8,651 nt of DNA from Methanosphaera sp. SHI613 (GTDB lineage: Archaea > Methanobacteriota > Methanobacteria > Methanobacteriales > Methanobacteriaceae), in NCBI GenBank assembly GCA_003266145.1, contig MVJJ01000120.1, positions 1-8,651 on the forward strand. Reading direction: 5' to 3'. Position 1 is the first letter of the stretch. Each line of letters begins with the position of its first letter. This document shows positions 5,313-8,651 of the stretch, piece by piece. Below the pieces are notes generated by a model. The model did no database searches and was not told where the DNA came from. It saw nothing but the letters and a program-made list of their open reading frames with translations. A program made the translations under genes and the position numbers.

Positions 5313-8300
5313 TTAGTTAATTGTAATTTCATTTGTTGCTTCAAGTCTTTCATATTCGTCAGATAAGAATACAGCAGTTAAATTGTAGGTCTTAGTTTTC
5401 ATAGACTCAGGTATTACATATTCTATACTTGCAACATTGTTTGTGATTTTAGCATAGATTACCTTACCGTTTTCATCTTTTAAAGTCTTACCGTTTATTT
5501 TAAATACTATCTTACCGCTATTTACTGCCTTAGTGTCGTTGACGGTAGCAGTTAATGTTACGATTGAACCTACTTGGGCTTCTTCCGGACTAGTTAATGT
5601 TAAGGTAGCCTCTTTTGTGCCAACGCTAACGTTAATGTCTGTTTTTGCACCAGGTATCTTACTGTTTCCGGAGTAGGATGCAAGTATGTTTATATCTTGA
5701 CCTCCAAATTCCTCAGGAACGGTGTATTCTACAGTTGCAATTCCATTTACTACCTTAGCATAGATTACTTTACCGTTAGCATCTTTGATTGTTTTACCGT
5801 TTACCTTGAATACTACTTTTCCAACAGTTATGTTGTTTCCAGCCTCATCATGTACTCTTGCAGTTAGGTTAACTGTCTGACCAGCTTTAAGTTCCACTTC
5901 ATCAATTTCTATGATGGTCATGGCATTCTTAACGGTCAATGTAGCTGTAGCTTCACTGTCTGTAATGAATTCAGAACCGCTGGTGTATGTAGCGGTAACT
6001 TCTGTAGTAAGTACTTCTGTGTATAACACATCAATTGATGCAACACCATCTTCAACATTTGCCTGACCTAATATGTTTCCTTCACCATCAGTAAATACAA
6101 CAACTCCACCGTTTATGTTGTTTCCATCTGTATCGGTAACAGTTGCGGTAATTGTGGCTTGGTTGTTAACATATGCGGTAATATCATCTAATGTTATCTG
6201 TGATTCCTGTATGATGACTTTCACATCAATTTCAACGGTATCCTGGCTTGCAAGATATACATCACTTTCATCAAATGATACAATAACAGTCAATGCACCG
6301 GCTTCTTCTGATGGTATAACGATGTTTGCCTTTCCTTCAGCAAGGCTTGCAGTAGTCAATATATTACCTTCTGCATCACTAACAACTACTGTACCTTCAA
6401 CAGGTTCATCATTTTCATCAGCAACACTTACTTCTATTGTCACATTACCTAGTGTATCATTCAATACGTTAATGGTCGTGGTAGTGGACATTTTGCTTAT
6501 TGTTGTTGATAATTGTGTTGTTGCTTCAAGATAGTCTTCATCTTCTTCTGCTGTAATTGTGATGTCTGCTACACCAGCTGTATCAGCAGTAAATGTTGTG
6601 GTAAATGTTCCGTCTTCAGCGGTTGTTAATGTGAATGTTTTTGTTGAAGCGTCTGCAAATGTTACGACAACAGTAACTTCTTTGTTGGCAATTGGTGTTT
6701 CATCGGTTGCTGTTGTTAATGTACCATCAAGGACGATTTCTTCGCCGACATGGTATGCATCATCTATGTTGGCTTCAATAGCTACTTCTTTTTTGACTTT
6801 GATTATGTTGACTACGCTGTTGTCGTTGCTTGCTAGGTAGTCGTCGTTACCTTCGTATATTGCTTCGATTGTAGCTTCACCAACGTATCCTGTGGTGTCG
6901 AATGTGTATGAGAACATTCCTTCACTGTCGGTGGTTACGCTTGTTTCTAGTATTGTTTCGTCGTTGATTGTGATTTTGATTGTGATTGGGGTGTCTGCTA
7001 ATGCAAATTCGTCGTCATCTTCGTTGTTGTATATGATTATTCCATCAATTGTTAGTTCTTCTCCGGAATTTACTTCGTCGTCAGTATTTATTGTTGTTAG
7101 GGTTACGTATGGTTCTTTTTCAAGGATTTGTGTTGTTACTGTTTCTTCGGCGTTATTGTATTGGTCATTTTCTTCGAGTGTTACTGTTATTGTGGCTTCT
7201 CCTACGACGTTTGTTGGTAGGCTTGTCATGAAGTATCCTTCTTCATCACTTGGTGAACTTTCGACTGTAAGGCTTGTTCCGTCAGCAAATGTGATTGTAA
7301 CGTTTACGATTTGATCTACAACTGGAGTGTCATCTTCTAAGGTTATTAAACCGGTTATCTCTATTTGGTCACCTTCGGTGTATTCATCGTCTACTTCCAA
7401 TAGGATTACAACATCCTTCTTGGCCGGTAGAATTTCTACTTCAATACTTGAAGTTGATTCAAGATAAGCATCATTTCCGGCAAATGTAGCTTCAACCACT
7501 GCAGTACCTTCATAACCGGTAGTATCAAATGAGTATGATAACCTACCCGTCTCATCGGTTGTAACAGTTTCCTGGGAAACTACTTCATCATCAATGCTTA
7601 TTTTAACGTCGACATCGACATTAGCTACGGCTGTTTCCTGTTGATTTTCATCGTAGGATACCAGTTGAGCTGCAACGTCAATTGACTCTCCTGAATATAC
7701 AGGACTGTCAGCATCTAGCACGAGTAATGTTGGCTGAGCCGGTTTTTGAATGATTTCTATTGTTTCTGATTCTGTGTTGTCATTGTATAGGTCATTGTCT
7801 GTTATGCTTACGGTGATTGTAGCTTCACCAAGCACGCTTGCCGGAAGTTCAGCTATAAATGAACCTTCGGAATCTGTTATAACCATAACTGAATTGGTAG
7901 AACCGTCTAAGTAGGTTACATCAACTTTTACGTCTACATCTGTAACGGCTTCATCATTATCTAATGTAAATATGGAACCTTCTACAGTTATGATATCGTC
8001 AATAACATATTCATCATCAACGACAATCATGATTATTACATCTTCTTTTTCAGGAGCTATTATCTCAACTTCTTCGCTTGAACTTGAAGCTAGATAATCT
8101 TCATTTCCCTCGAATATTAACTGTATTGTAGCGGTACCTGATAGGCCTGTGGTATCAAAAGCATAGGATATCCATCCTTCTTCATCGCTTGTTGTCTGAA
8201 TTTCAGATATCACTTCATCATTCATGATTACTTTTATCAATACTGCAGCATCTGCAATAGGTGTTTCATCATCATCTGTAGCATGTAATATTGCATTTAT

Positions 8301-8651
8301 ATCAAGTGTTTCACCTGAATCTACAGTACTGTCCATGACAAAGTCTATGTAGCTTTCTGCAGCATCAGGATTATATACGTTGAATGATACGTTTGTTTCT
8401 GTTGGGTTGTGTGTTTCATTTCCTTTAAATACGAATCTAAGTGTATGTTTACCGAGGGCAACTGCATCATATGTGTAGAATATTGCACCTTCGGAATTCC
8501 ATGATTCGATTGCTTCGATTAATTTATCATTATCATATATTTCGATTACATCAAAGTTTGCCTGTTGTCCATCGACTGTGAAGTATCCTTCAATGTCAAT
8601 CAAGTCGTTGAATTCGACTTGTTTAGCAACATCACTTGTAATTACTATTTC
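5313..8651 (-). CDS. Adhesin-like protein with Ig-like repeats, C-terminal part (N-terminus outside window)
   Basis: The frame is open from the window edge to a TAA at 5313-5315, giving 1112 residues, and the start lies beyond 8651. A TTG at 8601-8603 is internal: 16 more in-frame residues (EIVITSDV...) precede it. The visible protein is a string of beta-rich Ig-like domains. Residues 1-98 form one domain. Then come three tandem two-domain units (99-306, 307-513, 514-720) and four further Ig-like domains (721-815, 816-910, 911-1014, 1015-1112). The last two share the GKxVFKxNGKTxKDxNGKVIYAK block typical, as I recall, of Methanosphaera/Methanobrevibacter adhesin-like proteins. It is very acidic, with no Cys, only four Arg and two Trp. 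No membrane helix or sorting motif occurs at the C-terminus (EITIN), so any anchor or signal peptide must be N-terminal. Likely role: extracellular attachment to cells or surfaces, by family only. Confidence 0.93.
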   Translation of the reverse strand, partial: EIVITSDVAKQVEFNDLIDIEGYFTVDGQQANFDVIEIYDNDKLIEAIESWNSEGAIFYTYDAVALGKHTLRFVFKGNETHNPTETNVSFNVYNPDAAESYIDFVMDSTVDSGETLDINAILHATDDDETPIADAAVLIKVIMNDEVISEIQTTSDEEGWISYAFDTTGLSGTATIQLIFEGNEDYLASSSSEEVEIIAPEKEDVIIMIVVDDEYVIDDIITVEGSIFTLDNDEAVTDVDVKVDVTYLDGSTNSVMVITDSEGSFIAELPASVLGEATITVSITDNDLYNDNTESETIEIIQKPAQPTLLVLDADSPVYSGESIDVAAQLVSYDENQQETAVANVDVDVKISIDDEVVSQETVTTDETGRLSYSFDTTGYEGTAVVEATFAGNDAYLESTSSIEVEILPAKKDVVILLEVDDEYTEGDQIEITGLITLEDDTPVVDQIVNVTITFADGTSLTVESSPSDEEGYFMTSLPTNVVGEATITVTLEENDQYNNAEETVTTQILEKEPYVTLTTINTDDEVNSGEELTIDGIIIYNNEDDDEFALADTPITIKITINDETILETSVTTDSEGMFSYTFDTTGYVGEATIEAIYEGNDDYLASNDNSVVNIIKVKKEVAIEANIDDAYHVGEEIVLDGTLTTATDETPIANKEVTVVVTFADASTKTFTLTTAEDGTFTTTFTADTAGVADITITAEEDEDYLEATTQLSTTISKMSTTTTINVLNDTLGNVTIEVSVADENDEPVEGTVVVSDAEGNILTTASLAEGKANIVIPSEEAGALTVIVSFDESDVYLASQDTVEIDVKVIIQESQITLDDITAYVNNQATITATVTDTDGNNINGGVVVFTDGEGNILGQANVEDGVASIDVLYTEVLTTEVTATYTSGSEFITDSEATATLTVKNAMTIIEIDEVELKAGQTVNLTARVHDEAGNNITVGKVVFKVNGKTIKDANGKVIYAKVVNGIATVEYTVPEEFGGQDINILASYSGNSKIPGAKTDINVSVGTKEATLTLTSPEEAQVGSIVTLTATVNDTKAVNSGKIVFKINGKTLKDENGKVIYAKITNNVASIEYVIPESMKTKTYNLTAVFLSDEYERLEATNEITIN
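5316..6491 (-). repeat. Four C-terminal Ig-like domains
   Basis: Domains at 6491-6207 and 6206-5922 (95 residues each) share a VVVxxDxEGNIL block. Those at 5921-5610 and 5609-5316 (104 and 98 residues) share a 23-residue block with only four conservative or near-conservative changes, set 306 bases apart at DNA level (AGCATAGATT at 5451 and 5757 on the + strand). The last domain ends in YERLEA, close to the C-terminus. Confidence 0.8.
6492..8357 (-). repeat. Three tandem ~207-residue two-domain super-repeats
   Basis: Units lie at 8357-7734, 7733-7113 and 7112-6492 (624, 621 and 621 bases). Each starts with domain A, which contains (S/Y)-FDTTG and later GND-x-YLxS. Domain B follows, with D(E/A)Y near its start, then V-x-VTF-ADG/S and an LPxxxxGEATITV or equivalent block, ending in a short Lys/Pro-rich linker. 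The FDTTG block recurs at about 8158, 7528 and 6901, that is 627-630 bases apart. The third B domain is the most diverged (FTADTAGVADITIT in place of LP..GEATITV). Confidence 0.85.

Noticed and set aside
6073..7314. Long + strand open frames opposite the adhesin gene (6073-6534, 6559-6840, 6892-7314)
   Set aside because: They are made mostly of Ser, Val, Thr and Leu and mirror the repeats on the other strand. None has a ribosome binding site or family motif. They arise because the minus-strand gene's composition rarely gives stop codons in antisense.
5316..8357. Repeats as a CRISPR array or transposon ends
   Set aside because: The repeats are in-frame protein domains of about 95-208 residues with diverged DNA, not short identical repeats with unique spacers, and no transposase or terminal inverted repeats are present.
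8601..8603. TTG as the start of the adhesin-like gene
   Set aside because: The same frame stays open 16 codons further to the window edge, no signal peptide follows the TTG, and it falls inside a beta-domain.

Overview
The window looks like a low-GC methanogenic archaeon of the order Methanobacteriales, most likely the Methanosphaera/Methanobrevibacter group. This rests on: very AT-rich intergenic DNA with archaeal TATA-like boxes and oligo-T terminators; GGAGGT/AGGTGA ribosome binding sites; arginine mostly encoded by AGA/AGG; a giant Ig-like-repeat adhesin-like protein of the kind these gut methanogens carry in many copies; and a pair of secreted proteins whose style (TPGxPxNW and GLETFIIP blocks) I recall from this order. 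No database search was possible, so the genus is an inference.

Layout. Positions 1-340 are a T-rich non-coding stretch with serial oligo-T tracts, a strong hairpin (149-177) and a TATA-rich block before the first gene. Positions 341-2099 (+) hold two overlapping genes for membrane-anchored, outward-facing hypothetical proteins that are very probably co-translated. 2187-2867 (+) is a class I SAM-dependent methyltransferase. 2952-3557 (+) is a YczE/YitT-like multi-pass membrane protein whose true start is uncertain: a GGAGG site points to an upstream AUU codon. 3849-5042 (+) is an archaeal AAA+/STAND-type ATPase with a C-terminal winged helix. 5043-5312 is a convergent intergenic region with oligo-T tracts on both strands. 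5313-8651 (-) is the C-terminal 1112 residues of an adhesin-like protein that runs off the window edge. It is built of three tandem 207-208-residue two-domain units followed by four further Ig-like domains.

Functionally the window is two surface-protein loci (341-2099 and 5313-8651) flanking three apparently unrelated single genes. The methyltransferase and membrane protein could be co-transcribed, but the latter has its own possible promoter. I see no CRISPR array, transposon, tRNA or rRNA, and no clear defence cassette. The observations most worth following are the overlapping Cys-rich, sequon-rich surface pair, the probable AUU start at 2916, and the mosaic codon use inside the adhesin repeats.
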